From positions 36,001-100,000 of the forward strand of contig AQSD01000003.1 of NCBI GenBank assembly GCA_000402755.1: a DNA stretch of 64,000 nt, given 5' to 3'. The first letter of the stretch is position 1; the number at the start of each line of letters is the position of its first letter. The position numbers and the translations under genes are program-made. Below, piece by piece: positions 37,277 through 45,552 of this stretch. Under the pieces are notes generated by a model. It worked only from the letters and a program-made list of their open reading frames with translations. It made no database searches and was not told the DNA's origin. The DNA is from Fidelibacterota bacterium SCGC AAA160-B08 (GTDB lineage: Bacteria; Fidelibacterota; Marinisomatia; Marinisomatales; Marinisomataceae).

Positions 37277-38046
37277 AATACTAAACTAATAATTATGCAG
37301 TAGAATCCAAACCAAGCAAAACTAAATCTTTCAAGAAATTTTATTAAAAATATTAAGCTAAAATATCCGAATACAAATGATGACAAAAATAAAACTAATC
37401 CTGATTGAAAGGCAACCGCTTCAAAACCATCAGAAAATAATACTTTGTAAACAATTGATAGCAAAATCACAGGAACTGCCATGAAAAAGGCATATTGAAT
37501 TATTTTCTTTTTTTCTAGACCAACAAATAATCCATAACTAATAACCATTCCAGATCTTGATATTCCAGGAAGCATGGCAAGAGCTTGAAATAGACCCAAG
37601 AAAAGTGACGTTTTATAATTCCATTGCCACGGCAAAGGATTATCAAAAATTGTAGACTTTTCCATTACATCTCTTAAGCCGCTTAGCGCAATTAAGAGTA
37701 GTCCATTACATAATAAAGCAGTTTTAACAAAATTATAATTAAAGAATACTTCTAAATCAAAAAACAAACCGCACAATACAGCGGGAATAGTAGATATGAT
37801 GAGCATTTTTAAAGTATGTATATGAAAAAAATCATCTGAATTCTTGTTTGAAAAAAATGTAGCTCTATAAAAAAGAATAATGCTAAATAAGGTACCAAAA
37901 TGTGCAATAATTTCTGCAGAAGCTCCTGCATTATCAATCCCTAGAAAGTCTTGGAATAAAACTAGATGTCCTGAGCTGCTTATAGGAAAGAACTCTGTTA
38001 CGCCCTGCACAAATCCTAAAATCAAATAATTAATTAATTCATTCAT
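37273..38046 (-). CDS. uppP: Undecaprenyl-diphosphatase UppP (BacA)
   Basis: 257 residues, about eight hydrophobic helices. Both signature motifs are visible: GFVQGVTEFFPISSSGHL (catalytic Glu/Ser region) and MLPGISRSGMVIS. It recycles the undecaprenyl carrier for cell-wall and glycan synthesis. Overlaps pgeF by 8 bp. Confidence 0.95.
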   Translation of the reverse strand: MNELINYLILGFVQGVTEFFPISSSGHLVLFQDFLGIDNAGASAEIIAHFGTLFSIILFYRATFFSNKNSDDFFHIHTLKMLIISTIPAVLCGLFFDLEVFFNYNFVKTALLCNGLLLIALSGLRDVMEKSTIFDNPLPWQWNYKTSLFLGLFQALAMLPGISRSGMVISYGLFVGLEKKKIIQYAFFMAVPVILLSIVYKVLFSDGFEAVAFQSGLVLFLSSFVFGYFSLIFLIKFLERFSFAWFGFYCIIISLVL

Positions 38047-38665
38047 TGTAGTAAATCCAACCTTTCATTCTTTCATTTGTTTTATTGCGCCTGTATGAAT
38101 GATAACTCAGGTTATCGTAAGTACACTCTTTTATATCTATAATATTAGAAATACCAAAAGAAGTAAATTTATCAATTGCAATATCCTGTAAACTTAAAAA
38201 AATCTTTTCATCTTTTACTATGGAAAATTTAGAATCAAAATAAGACATTACATCGCTTTGAACTTCAAAGTTTTTTTGACTAATAGACGGTCCAATGAAC
38301 ACAATAATATCATCTAGTTGGAAATTATTTTTCTCAAGCAATTCTATGCTATTTTCAATAATACCTTCCGCCAATCCTTTCCAACCAGCGTGGATGGTCC
38401 CGAATAAAGACGAATTTCTATCAAATAAAAATATTGGCATACAATCTGCTACCTTAATCTCTAATGCAAATGCATTATTGGATGTAAACAAAGCATCTGT
38501 ATCCTTATATATCTTACTATTTCCCGTTGTAATCTGAACGTTATTAGAATGTGTTTGTTCCATACTAACAATGATATTATTTGATAAAAATGGTGTTTGA
38601 TTATCTGTATTAAATATGATATTTAAATTTTTTATATCAATTTTTTTGGAATAATCAATCCACAT
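38039..38665 (-). CDS. pgeF: Purine nucleoside phosphorylase / laccase-domain protein (YfiH/PgeF family)
   Basis: 208 residues, slightly short for the family. The metal site is complete: MEQTHSNNV (His), VADCMPIFLF (Cys) and TIHAGWKGLA (His). In E. coli the homologue hydrolyses wrongly incorporated L-Ser in peptidoglycan precursors, and homologues show purine-nucleoside activity. Adjacent uppP supports the cell-wall role (inference). Confidence 0.9.
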   Translation of the reverse strand: MWIDYSKKIDIKNLNIIFNTDNQTPFLSNNIIVSMEQTHSNNVQITTGNSKIYKDTDALFTSNNAFALEIKVADCMPIFLFDRNSSLFGTIHAGWKGLAEGIIENSIELLEKNNFQLDDIIVFIGPSISQKNFEVQSDVMSYFDSKFSIVKDEKIFLSLQDIAIDKFTSFGISNIIDIKECTYDNLSYHSYRRNKTNERMKGWIYYNE

Positions 38666-38673
38666 AAAAAATA

Positions 38674-40488
38674 TTATTCAGTTATCATATTCGTTTGGAC
38701 AATACGCTTATTTGAATACTTGAGTATATTAACATCTTGATTTACCATACCTGAACTAAAATCAAACGATCTAGTATTGGAGGCTTTATTTGAGTTGTCT
38801 TGGTTGAAAAAAGAAAAACTATTATTCTTATTATCTGATTCAATAATAAACTGAGCAAAATCTAAACCATAATGAAATAAATTATTGAGCTTAGGATCAT
38901 AGTCAAATTCATTTCCAATTCTATAATTAGGTTTAAATGTACTAACAAAATACATGCCTGATATGTGAGGAGAAATACTCTCTTGATTAATGAAATCAAT
39001 ATCTAACCATAAATCATTTCCCAATAATTGTGTTTCAAGATTTGATAATGAAACTTGTGCAGCAACATATGTCAATCCTTCATCTGCGAGTGGGAAAAAA
39101 AGTCCATCAATAGAGTCTAGAATAACTTTAGTAGAATCAATACTTTCATCTTCTTGTATATTAAAAATATCATACACCTCATCAGATTCTACATCAAACA
39201 TTGAATCTAGTATATCAATATCAACCCCTAAGAACTCTTTATACTCAGCTTGAGCATTAATTTCCCAAGCAATCTCTCGTAAATTTTTAAATAAACTTCT
39301 TAAATCTATAGGATCTGTATTTTCATACCATTGAATAGAAACAGGCTCTTTATTTAGCCTATCCATTTCTTTTAAAAAAGAATCAACTTCATCGACTCCT
39401 TCTTTGGTTCTTGGAGCAATAATTGCCACTTTTTCCAAATTAAGATTATTCACTACATGATTAGCTAAAACTTGATTTTTAACATTCAGTGATGAGTCCA
39501 ATAAGTAGACATTTTTATTAATAGAATGAATGCTTTCGTTATTTGAATTTGGTGCAAAGATTGGGATGTCAAAATTAGATAATGCTGTTGCTGCTGCTAT
39601 CAAATTTTTATCTGAAAGAGGACCAATAATAGCATCTACTTTGTGAAAGTTTATCAAATCGTTGCATGCTCGCACTGTATTCAATTGTTTCCCATAATTA
39701 TCAACAACAATAAATTGAATTTTATTCTTGTTACCTGATAATTCATTTCCTTCTTTTAGACCCGATAAAAATGCTTTGGCCTGTATTGAATTTTCGCCCG
39801 ATAATGGTAACACTACTCCCATTTTTAGTCCAAATGAATTATTGTTTGAAATATTTTTTTTAAGATAGCGATGAGAAGATCTTAATTCTCTTGGCAGTAG
39901 ACTATAATCAATAGAATTAAATGTATCTTTTAAATCGCTGGATCCGCTTCTTGCCATAGAAAAAGATTGTGCCAATATTAAGATATTCATATTAACGGAA
40001 TCATACTCAGTAAATATTAAAGAAGCGATTTGCTGTTCATCTAATTCCATTCTGACCAACCTTTTAAGTCGCTGATTAATACGCTTATTAGACTTCAGGT
40101 CAGTATTGCTTTTATTGGCCATTAAATAATATTCAAAAGATTTATCAAAAAATCCCATTTCGGAGAAGATATCTCCCATTTCTATATAATAAATTGTTTG
40201 AAGATTGGGCTCTAGCATGCTAGCGTTAATATCCCTACTTCCTGATAATGCTTTTTTCAAATCTCCATTACCATGAGAAGCTTTCATTTTTAATACTAAG
40301 GCATGATTCAGAAGATCAGATTCAGAAAAATCATTTTTTTCAATTCTAGCAATTGCATTATTAAATTTTTTGCTATTAATCTCAGCTATAGCTTTATTTA
40401 ATTCTAACTTTAGATAGTCGTCGTTAGAATTTTGCGCTATTGCTAGTGAAATAAATAGAATAAAAAGTATTTTTCTCATAGGATTCAT
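38674..40488 (-). CDS. Periplasmic-binding-like lipoprotein/PBP activator-type protein (LpoA-like layout)
   Basis: 604 residues. Signal peptide, an N-terminal helical (TPR-like) part of about 200 residues, then a type I periplasmic-binding domain: MGVVLPLSGENSIQAKAFLSG, GPLSDKNLIAAATALS, IFAPNSNNE. This combination is seen in LpoA-type activators of penicillin-binding proteins and in amino-acid receptors of ABC systems, but no ABC genes are nearby. The LpoA reading is inference from layout. Confidence 0.75.
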   Translation of the reverse strand: MNPMRKILFILFISLAIAQNSNDDYLKLELNKAIAEINSKKFNNAIARIEKNDFSESDLLNHALVLKMKASHGNGDLKKALSGSRDINASMLEPNLQTIYYIEMGDIFSEMGFFDKSFEYYLMANKSNTDLKSNKRINQRLKRLVRMELDEQQIASLIFTEYDSVNMNILILAQSFSMARSGSSDLKDTFNSIDYSLLPRELRSSHRYLKKNISNNNSFGLKMGVVLPLSGENSIQAKAFLSGLKEGNELSGNKNKIQFIVVDNYGKQLNTVRACNDLINFHKVDAIIGPLSDKNLIAAATALSNFDIPIFAPNSNNESIHSINKNVYLLDSSLNVKNQVLANHVVNNLNLEKVAIIAPRTKEGVDEVDSFLKEMDRLNKEPVSIQWYENTDPIDLRSLFKNLREIAWEINAQAEYKEFLGVDIDILDSMFDVESDEVYDIFNIQEDESIDSTKVILDSIDGLFFPLADEGLTYVAAQVSLSNLETQLLGNDLWLDIDFINQESISPHISGMYFVSTFKPNYRIGNEFDYDPKLNNLFHYGLDFAQFIIESDNKNNSFSFFNQDNSNKASNTRSFDFSSGMVNQDVNILKYSNKRIVQTNMITE

Positions 40489-40498
40489 TATAAAAATA

Positions 40499-40810
40499 TT
40501 AAATCAGACAATCAATTAAATCTGTACATAGATGCCATAAGCAACCTACAGCAACTGCACGCCATTTCCAGGAAGGAATTATCAGCATAATACCATACAA
40601 AACTCCTGCCCATATTGTATGCAGCGGATGAAATCCTATACTACAGCGACTAGGATCAAAGATAGGGCTACTTAGTAGATGATCTAAGTCTATTACCATT
40701 GTAGCTATCATAATAAGACTAGCATGCCACCAATGGCTTTTAAATAGAAGTTTTCCAAACAGAACTGGTGCTAAAAGATGAAGGGAATAATGGACGATGT
40801 GTGCGAACAT
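40499..40810 (-). CDS. Small membrane protein, DUF6122 family
   Basis: 103 residues with three hydrophobic segments. The string IDLDHLLSSPIFDPSRCSIG followed by FHPLHTIWAG matches the DUF6122 group as I remember it (HYxLH at the start: HIVHYSLHLLAP). Conserved His/Asp residues suggest a metal site in or near the membrane. Function unknown. Confidence 0.72.
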   Translation of the reverse strand: MFAHIVHYSLHLLAPVLFGKLLFKSHWWHASLIMIATMVIDLDHLLSSPIFDPSRCSIGFHPLHTIWAGVLYGIMLIIPSWKWRAVAVGCLWHLCTDLIDCLI

Positions 40811-40826
40811 AAAAAATGAAATGAAG

Positions 40827-41249
40827 CTATCTTAATCGCTTCTTAACAGGAGTTCCATTTTTATACATAATTTTTTCTAAAACTTTTCCGTTTGGCTTAT
40901 AAAAAGTAATAAGTCCATCCAGGTCCCCTTTATCATAAATAACCTCGACATATACATTCCCATTTTCATGATAAAAACTATAAGGTCCATCTAATGCTCC
41001 ATTATAATAATTAGCATCAGTGCGAATCTGTCCATTATCATAATAATCTCTATAAATACCATGATTCATATTTCCTTTTACGGTACGCTCTATCTTAATA
41101 CTGATATTAAGATCATCGTAATATTCTTTAATGATTCTTGTTTCAGTGTTATTATTTAGGGTCCCGAATAAAGCGCCTTCAGAGCTTTGCATCTGCTGCG
41201 AATGAAGAAAAGACAGGAAGAAAAATGGTAATATTAATATTTTATTCAT
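40827..41249 (-). CDS. MORN-repeat (YwqK-like) secreted protein
   Basis: 140 residues: signal peptide (FFLSFLHSQ), then at least three MORN_2 units, DYYDNGQIRTDANYYNGALDG, FYHENGNVYVEVIYDKGDLDG and FYKPNGKVLEKIMYKNGT. The YwqK name is attached to an antitoxin in Bacillus, but with a signal peptide here a simple periplasmic repeat protein is more likely. No toxin partner next to it. Confidence 0.8.
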   Translation of the reverse strand: MNKILILPFFFLSFLHSQQMQSSEGALFGTLNNNTETRIIKEYYDDLNISIKIERTVKGNMNHGIYRDYYDNGQIRTDANYYNGALDGPYSFYHENGNVYVEVIYDKGDLDGLITFYKPNGKVLEKIMYKNGTPVKKRLR

Positions 41250-41251
41250 TT

Positions 41252-41578
41252 TTATATCTCCGTTTTATAAATATTAACAATAGTAACTCCAACAACAATT
41301 AGGAACAACCCAATAATCATTTGCCAGCTTAATGTTTGTTTATAGAAAAAATAACTTAGCACTGCTACAGAAAATACTCCTAAGCCCGCCCATGAAGCAT
41401 ATATGACTGCTAAAGGAAGTTTTTCCGATACAAGAGCAAGACAGTAAAAAGAAAGTCCATATGAAATCAACAGAATAGTCGTTGGTAATATTTTTGTAAA
41501 ACTTTGCGATACAGACAAAAGCATGGTGCCTAAAACTTCAAATAAAATTGCTGCAAATAGTATTAAGTATGAATTCAT
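41252..41578 (-). CDS. Small multidrug resistance (SMR/EmrE-type) transporter
   Basis: 108 residues, four hydrophobic helices, typical of SMR proteins that work as antiparallel dimers. The essential glutamate is in LFEVLGTM (Glu14) and the WAGLGVF loop is conserved. It may export quaternary amines or guanidinium using H+. Lies 2 bp from the MORN gene. Confidence 0.9.
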   Translation of the reverse strand: MNSYLILFAAILFEVLGTMLLSVSQSFTKILPTTILLISYGLSFYCLALVSEKLPLAVIYASWAGLGVFSVAVLSYFFYKQTLSWQMIIGLFLIVVGVTIVNIYKTEI

Positions 41579-41586
41579 TTTTGAAT

Positions 41587-42684
41587 TTAAAGTAAAACTA
41601 CTATCCCTTCATTGGGATTAATATTTCCGCTAACTATTTCTTCGTAAGTTTGTACAAAATTATCTAATCCAGAAATTTCTTTTATTGTCATCCAATTAAG
41701 GCTTTGCTTAGCTCTGGCATTCATAAAAATAGTAGTTTTTTCATTATAACCTTTCTTTCCCCAGTCATTATACCTTTTCTGAATATGTGTAGGCGCAAAA
41801 AAGAACTCAGTTCTTTCTTGTAATTCAGCTTGAGCAAGCGCTTCTTCTGCGGTACTACTTTTATCCCAATGAGTCATTCCAACTGTTAGGCATTTAAGCA
41901 TTTTATTTCCTAAAAATTTTTGTAAAGAAGACAGAATAAGTTGATTTCCAGACATATCAACCATAACTGACAACTCATTACCTAAATCTTTTAAACTATC
42001 ATAAGAAATGACGTAATCATAACAACCTAAGTTTTTTACAAACTGGGTATTATTCTTTGACGTTAAACCAACTATCTTTGGAGTATCTTTTTTCTCAGCT
42101 AGTCCTTGAGCCAAACCAATTGCCGTTTTGCTTGATGCGCTGATTATAATAACTTGAGATGCCCCCTCATAATTGCGTTCTTCCAATGCATCACACAAAC
42201 AAAAAGCGGTAATATGAAGCGGAAAAAGTAAAGCTCTTATATTGTCCATTGAGATATCATAATTTCTTTCTGCATTGATCCTAACATAATTATTATAAAC
42301 ACGAGGTAATTCCTTACGATGCTCTTTACCATCTATAAAATTTTGCTTTGAAACATTTGTTGGTTTTACAATTAAAGTACTTCCTGGTGGAAAATAGCCA
42401 AAGACTCTTTCGCCATGTTCAATATTTTCATTGTTCGATATAATTACTTCAGCAAAACCCCACACTGGAATACAACCCCATGAATTGTCTAAATTCTCTA
42501 TAGCAGGAAAGAATTTCCAATAACCAATCGTATCTCCTGCAACTCCATAAGTTACATTGTTAGCTGTGAATGAAAATTTCTCTATTCTAAGCAGAACTTC
42601 ACCTGGCCCAATATCATTGTCGATTTGTTTTGAGATGACTCTAGCTTTATTGAGATCTTTTTTATGAGTTTGTAATTGCTTCAT
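41587..42684 (-). CDS. DUF2855 protein (zinc-free quinone-oxidoreductase-like fold)
   Basis: 365 residues. A GroES-like start (DIGPGEVLLRIEKFSFTANNV) with TYGVAGDTIGYWKFFP and a Rossmann-like core (VIIISASSKTAIGLAQGLAE) correspond to DUF2855, a branch of the medium-chain dehydrogenase superfamily without the zinc cysteines. Substrate unknown. Before the element inserted, this gene would have been the next gene downstream of glmS, about 75 bp away. Confidence 0.85.
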   Translation of the reverse strand: MKQLQTHKKDLNKARVISKQIDNDIGPGEVLLRIEKFSFTANNVTYGVAGDTIGYWKFFPAIENLDNSWGCIPVWGFAEVIISNNENIEHGERVFGYFPPGSTLIVKPTNVSKQNFIDGKEHRKELPRVYNNYVRINAERNYDISMDNIRALLFPLHITAFCLCDALEERNYEGASQVIIISASSKTAIGLAQGLAEKKDTPKIVGLTSKNNTQFVKNLGCYDYVISYDSLKDLGNELSVMVDMSGNQLILSSLQKFLGNKMLKCLTVGMTHWDKSSTAEEALAQAELQERTEFFFAPTHIQKRYNDWGKKGYNEKTTIFMNARAKQSLNWMTIKEISGLDNFVQTYEEIVSGNINPNEGIVVLL

Positions 42685-42759
42685 CTGATTAAATATAGAA
42701 AAAAGAATGGAAAGAATAAGTAGTTTTTTAGAGGATGACTAATCGAGAAATCTGCCTTA

Positions 42760-42776
42760 TTCAACTGTGACAGATT
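42760..42776. repeat. Left attachment site (attL core)
   Basis: TTCAACTGTGACAGATT, matching 15 of 17 bases at 56537-56553. Read on the minus strand it still encodes the old glmS end, TCT GTC ACA GTT GAA TAA (SVTVE-stop). The last ten bases GTGACAGATT are identical in both copies and must contain the crossover. Confidence 0.88.
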
Positions 42777-43099
42777 GTCTATTGGAGGGTGAAGAACGAT
42801 CCATTAGACTACCCTACTTGGTGTTTGATTATTGTGTTTCATTAAACAAATTTAGTCCAAGTCCTTATTTTTCCAAAGATATATCGGATCGTAAAGAACT
42901 TCACGATAAGGTATGGGAATTATATTCTGAAGGTATGGGATACACCAAGATACATCAATATCTGATCAAGAATGATTATGACATTGGGAAAAGTAGAACT
43001 TGTGTTGACTATATGTTGAAGAAGATGAAGAAAAGAAAAGAAGTCTTATCCCACCCTACTAATGAAAAATACCAAGAATTTAAGTTGAGATATCTCTGA
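42767..43099 (+). pseudogene. Detached C-terminal tail of the element's serine integrase (HTH domain)
   Basis: Open frame of 107 codons after the attachment core. It begins inside attL (GTG ACA GAT TGT) with no credible own start or SD. The frame is exactly the one in which the large integrase gene reaches attR (VTD then host sequence), so joining the ends gives an integrase that continues into CLLEGEERSIRLPYLVFDYC. The later part, RKELHDKVWELYSEGMGY and TKIHQYLIKNDYDIGKSRTC, looks like a helix-turn-helix of the kind used at resolvase C-termini. In the integrated state it is probably silent. Confidence 0.75.
42779..42792. repeat. Left 14-bp inverted arm
   Basis: CTATTGGAGGGTGA, the exact reverse complement of 56520-56533. 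In the inferred circular form the two arms flank the core symmetrically with 22 bp between, as in attP sites of large serine integrases. Confidence 0.85.
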
Positions 43100-43180
43100 A
43101 AATTTTGATTGTTCTCCGACATTAAAATATACTAAAGAATAATGAAAAAGTATAGTATTTTATTATCTTTTTATAGAATT

Positions 43181-43202
43181 TACCATACTTTTTTAGTATA
43201 TT
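43181..43202 (+). promoter_or_regulatory. Promoter with long-spaced operator, type 2 (copy 1)
   Basis: TACCATACTTT then TTAGTATATT, identical in 21 of 22 bases to 45553-45574. It contains a CCATACT half-site, an ATACT/AGTAT mini-palindrome and a good -10 (TATATT); an AGTATAG variant half-site lies upstream at about 43149. Located 11 bp before the ATG at 43214. Confidence 0.6.
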
Positions 43203-43213
43203 AAATAGACGAT

Positions 43214-43393
43214 ATGACAAACTTATGTAATAAATGTAGAGATCCAAAATGTAAAGGATCTTCAATCTATGATTGTTGTGATCTTATTGATCCAAAATGG
43301 ATGATCAAATGGATGATCAGAATAAAGAACAACAGAAAACCATATCAAAGTGATTTCGTCAAGTGGGTTAATCAAGTGGAAGGACAAATATAA
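43214..43393 (+). CDS. Small cysteine-containing protein, unknown
   Basis: 59 residues starting MTNLCNKCRDPKCKG; four early cysteines (CNKC, KC, then CC) could hold a zinc ion, followed by a basic stretch. No family recognised. It follows the type 2 promoter directly with a very short leader and no clear SD. GATC occurs six times in the first 110 bp. Confidence 0.55.
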   Translation: MTNLCNKCRDPKCKGSSIYDCCDLIDPKWMIKWMIRIKNNRKPYQSDFVKWVNQVEGQI

Positions 43394-43394
43394 T

Positions 43395-43628
43395 ATGTGT
43401 TGGTGTGATGTAGATAAGGTAAAGATTTATGATCAAGAACAAGGTGATGTTTGGAGAGATCGTCTTAAAGAAAATAGTGTCGAAGAACTCAAAGAGTGTT
43501 TGATCAGAAACGAGAAGAACAGAAAAGAGTTCGAAGAATTCAAAAAGAATATCATCCAAGTTCTTGATCGTGAAGAACTTGATATGAGGAATGAGTTTAA
43601 TAAAAGAACGGACGAAGGAGAATTATAA
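43395..43628 (+). CDS. Small charged helical protein, unknown
   Basis: 77 residues from ATG 43395 (an upstream GTG at 43350 in frame is less likely, because it overlaps the previous gene). Starts MCWCDVDKVKIYDQEQ, then a strongly charged helix (VEELKECLIRNEKNRKEFEEF). Stop and next start overlap as TAATG at 43626-43630. Function unknown. Confidence 0.6.
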   Translation: MCWCDVDKVKIYDQEQGDVWRDRLKENSVEELKECLIRNEKNRKEFEEFKKNIIQVLDREELDMRNEFNKRTDEGEL

Positions 43629-44086
43629 TGGTTGGAACATTTAATTATCAAGACAAAGACTATCAGATTAATGTATCTGATAGATCTATCAAAACATTTA
43701 ACAATGAACACTATTACTTAACTATAAGTGGTGTAGGTCAAATTGTAAGACAAGTTTTAAATCAAATGAAACAAGATAAGAAAGTTCATTTTGATAAAAT
43801 CTATATCTCAACCAAATATTATGTGGGTGGTAATAGTCTAACTTGTAATGTAGTTGGTGGATATGATGATGATTATGAAATCATAAAACAATTCATTAAT
43901 CATATTCAAGGTGGTTGGTTTAATGGTATGATTGATCTATATGAATACGACAACATTCACCCACAATTCAAAACCAAAGATCAATCTTTTGATGTGGAAG
44001 TAAAATACTCTTTTTGTCATCAAGGATTTCCTTATGGAACAAAAGGATATTTCGAAAACAGAATATATAATGAAAGGAGAAACTAA
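43628..44086 (+). CDS. LPD29-like small protein of mobile elements
   Basis: 152 residues. The segment YYLTISGVGQIVRQVLNQM, the strand KIYISTKYYVGGNSLTCNVV and the ending GGWFNGMIDLYEYDN resemble the LPD29 domain of large polyvalent proteins encoded by phages and plasmids (GGxSxxV ... FDGMIDLYEY pattern from memory). If right, it is a stand-alone copy. Coupled by TAATG overlaps on both sides (43628, 44086). Confidence 0.5.
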   Translation: MVGTFNYQDKDYQINVSDRSIKTFNNEHYYLTISGVGQIVRQVLNQMKQDKKVHFDKIYISTKYYVGGNSLTCNVVGGYDDDYEIIKQFINHIQGGWFNGMIDLYEYDNIHPQFKTKDQSFDVEVKYSFCHQGFPYGTKGYFENRIYNERRN

Positions 44087-44772
44087 TGATAGTAGGATAC
44101 TTAAGAACCTCTACTACCCTTCAATCTAATCGATTAAAAACAGATGAAGATACAATCAAAAAGTATTGTGAATTGTATGATCTCAAATTAGACAAGTTCT
44201 ATACTGACTTTGGTGTTAGTGGTGGAACATTTGATAGAGAAGAGTTCAATGAAATGATGAATGAAGTTCGTCAAGGTAATGTAGAAACTATAATTATAAC
44301 TGAACTATCTCGTTGGGGAAGATCACTATATGAAATGTTAGGATCAGTTGATGTATTAAAAAAATACAATACAAACTTGGTGATCATAAAAGAAGGAATA
44401 GATCTAACTACTTCAAGTGGTAAGATGTTTATGAACTTATTAGGTGTAATGAGTGAGTATGAAAGAGATCTTGTAAGTGAAAGAGTAAAGAATGTCCTTC
44501 ACAACAAAAAACAAAACAATAAACCTTATTGTAGAAATGTTTATGGTTTTGATAGAGTTGGTGATCAGTTAATTCCAAATCAAGTTGAACAACGAATGAT
44601 CAAGAAAGTCTTAACATTAAGACATAATAAAGGATATTCTTACGGAGAGATCGTCAAATTCCTTCAAAGAAATTCATACACGAACAAATCAAATCAAGAA
44701 ATTACTCGTAATTCAGTCGTTGGAATTATCAAAAATCTTGATCAAAACCACACTTTCTCCTCTATAAACTAA
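44086..44772 (+). CDS. Small serine recombinase (resolvase/invertase family)
   Basis: 228 residues. N-terminal catalytic domain MIVGYLRTSTTLQSNR with Ser9, then TDFGVSGGTFDREEFNEM, ELSRWGRSLYEM and SGKMFMNLLGVMSEYERDLVSERV, all resolvase landmarks; C-terminal HTH of about 50 residues (GYSYGEIVKFLQRN). It could resolve multimers, flip a segment or assist the big integrase. GATC is frequent (about ten copies in 687 bp). A strong terminator follows. Confidence 0.88.
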   Translation: MIVGYLRTSTTLQSNRLKTDEDTIKKYCELYDLKLDKFYTDFGVSGGTFDREEFNEMMNEVRQGNVETIIITELSRWGRSLYEMLGSVDVLKKYNTNLVIIKEGIDLTTSSGKMFMNLLGVMSEYERDLVSERVKNVLHNKKQNNKPYCRNVYGFDRVGDQLIPNQVEQRMIKKVLTLRHNKGYSYGEIVKFLQRNSYTNKSNQEITRNSVVGIIKNLDQNHTFSSIN

Positions 44773-44779
44773 TCAAATC

Positions 44780-44809
44780 GGTGTGTATTACTATTCGGTG
44801 ATACACACC
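44780..44809. terminator. Stem-loop after resolvase gene
   Basis: GGTGTGTAT (44780-44788) pairs perfectly with ATACACACC (44801-44809) with a 12-nt loop. No T-run follows directly, so it is probably a 3'-end protecting stem ahead of the true terminator at 44823. Confidence 0.6.
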
Positions 44810-44822
44810 TTCTCTTAATATT

Positions 44823-44849
44823 CTGATCTATTTTAGATCAGTTTTTTTT
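44823..44849 (+). terminator. Rho-independent terminator
   Basis: CTGATCT (44823-44829), five-base loop, AGATCAG (44835-44841), then eight T. Ends the 43214-44772 operon. Confidence 0.85.
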
Positions 44850-44892
44850 ATCCATTTCTATCTTGTAGTGTTTTCTTATATCGTTATAAAAA

Positions 44893-44928
44893 AGTATGGT
44901 AAATCCAATAGATCTTATTGTCCATACT
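44893..44928 (+). promoter_or_regulatory. Shared operator/promoter, copy 1
   Basis: AGTATGG, 22 bp, CCATACT. The right half overlaps a -35 TTGTCC (44918-44923), followed after 16 bp by a -10 TATGTT (44940-44945). Drives the small gene at 44975. Confidence 0.82.
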
Positions 44929-44974
44929 GAAAAATACTTTATGTTTATATGTAAGTTAAAAAAAGGAGAAATAG

Positions 44975-45085
44975 ATGTTAGATACAACAATGGGATTAGA
45001 TGAGTTATTACAACAAGAATATGAGATCACTTTAGATCAAGAGATCACTTTAGATCAAATAGAAGAATTAGAGGAGAATGAATAA
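44975..45085 (+). CDS. Very small acidic protein, unknown
   Basis: 36 residues (MLDTTMGLDELLQQEYEITL then DQEITLDQIEELEENE), very acidic, with a duplicated EITLDQ. SD AAAAGGAG lies 5 bp before the ATG, and the stop overlaps the next start (TAATG). First gene behind operator copy 1. An acidic mini-protein of this sort could be an inhibitor or DNA mimic, but nothing shows it. Confidence 0.6.
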   Translation: MLDTTMGLDELLQQEYEITLDQEITLDQIEELEENE

Positions 45086-45537
45086 TGAGTGAAAGAACAC
45101 ATAACGAGGGATTTGAGATTTGGAACGATAAAACAGGTGAAAGAGATCATCTAAAAGAAATGTTTGGGACATTTTTTAAGAAGTTTGATCCAAAGAATAT
45201 GAGTTTTGTTAGAGTGTATGATCTACAATACGATACATCTTGTTACGACAACGATAGATATGGTTTTTGTTTTAATGGAAACAAACAAGGACTAAAAATA
45301 ACCATAGATCCAAACGGATTAGTCAAAGAGTATATTGGTTTAATACTACATATTGATTGTGAGGTCAATAGAGAGGGATTACAAGAATTCTTTGAGAGAT
45401 ATGGTGGTGGAATAGATACGATCAACGATCAAGTAGAAATGATAGATCGTATGAATCTATATAACTTTAAGTATGAAGTAATGGATCCAAAAGAGATCTT
45501 AAAAAGATTTCCAAAAATAAGTATGGTAATTGATTAA
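45085..45537 (+). CDS. Unknown element protein
   Basis: 150 residues, mixed alpha/beta, acidic. Contains ERTHNEGFEIWNDKTGERDH and a GLILHIDCEVNREGLQEFFE segment; no motif that I recognise. Coupled to the preceding mini-gene by TAATG. GATC-rich. Confidence 0.6.
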   Translation: MSERTHNEGFEIWNDKTGERDHLKEMFGTFFKKFDPKNMSFVRVYDLQYDTSCYDNDRYGFCFNGNKQGLKITIDPNGLVKEYIGLILHIDCEVNREGLQEFFERYGGGIDTINDQVEMIDRMNLYNFKYEVMDPKEILKRFPKISMVID

Positions 45538-45552
45538 GATATTTCTTGTTAA

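Noticed and set aside
40827..41249. Toxin-antitoxin system (YwqK antitoxin name)
   Set aside because: The protein has a signal peptide and MORN repeats, and no toxin-like neighbour is present.
42767..43099. Independent gene with GTG start
   Set aside because: Start lies inside the attachment core, no SD, and the frame continues that of the integrase; treated as its detached tail.
43433..43711. Minus-strand frame with many serines and leucines in the element
   Set aside because: Antisense to two plus-strand genes with good SDs and TAATG coupling.
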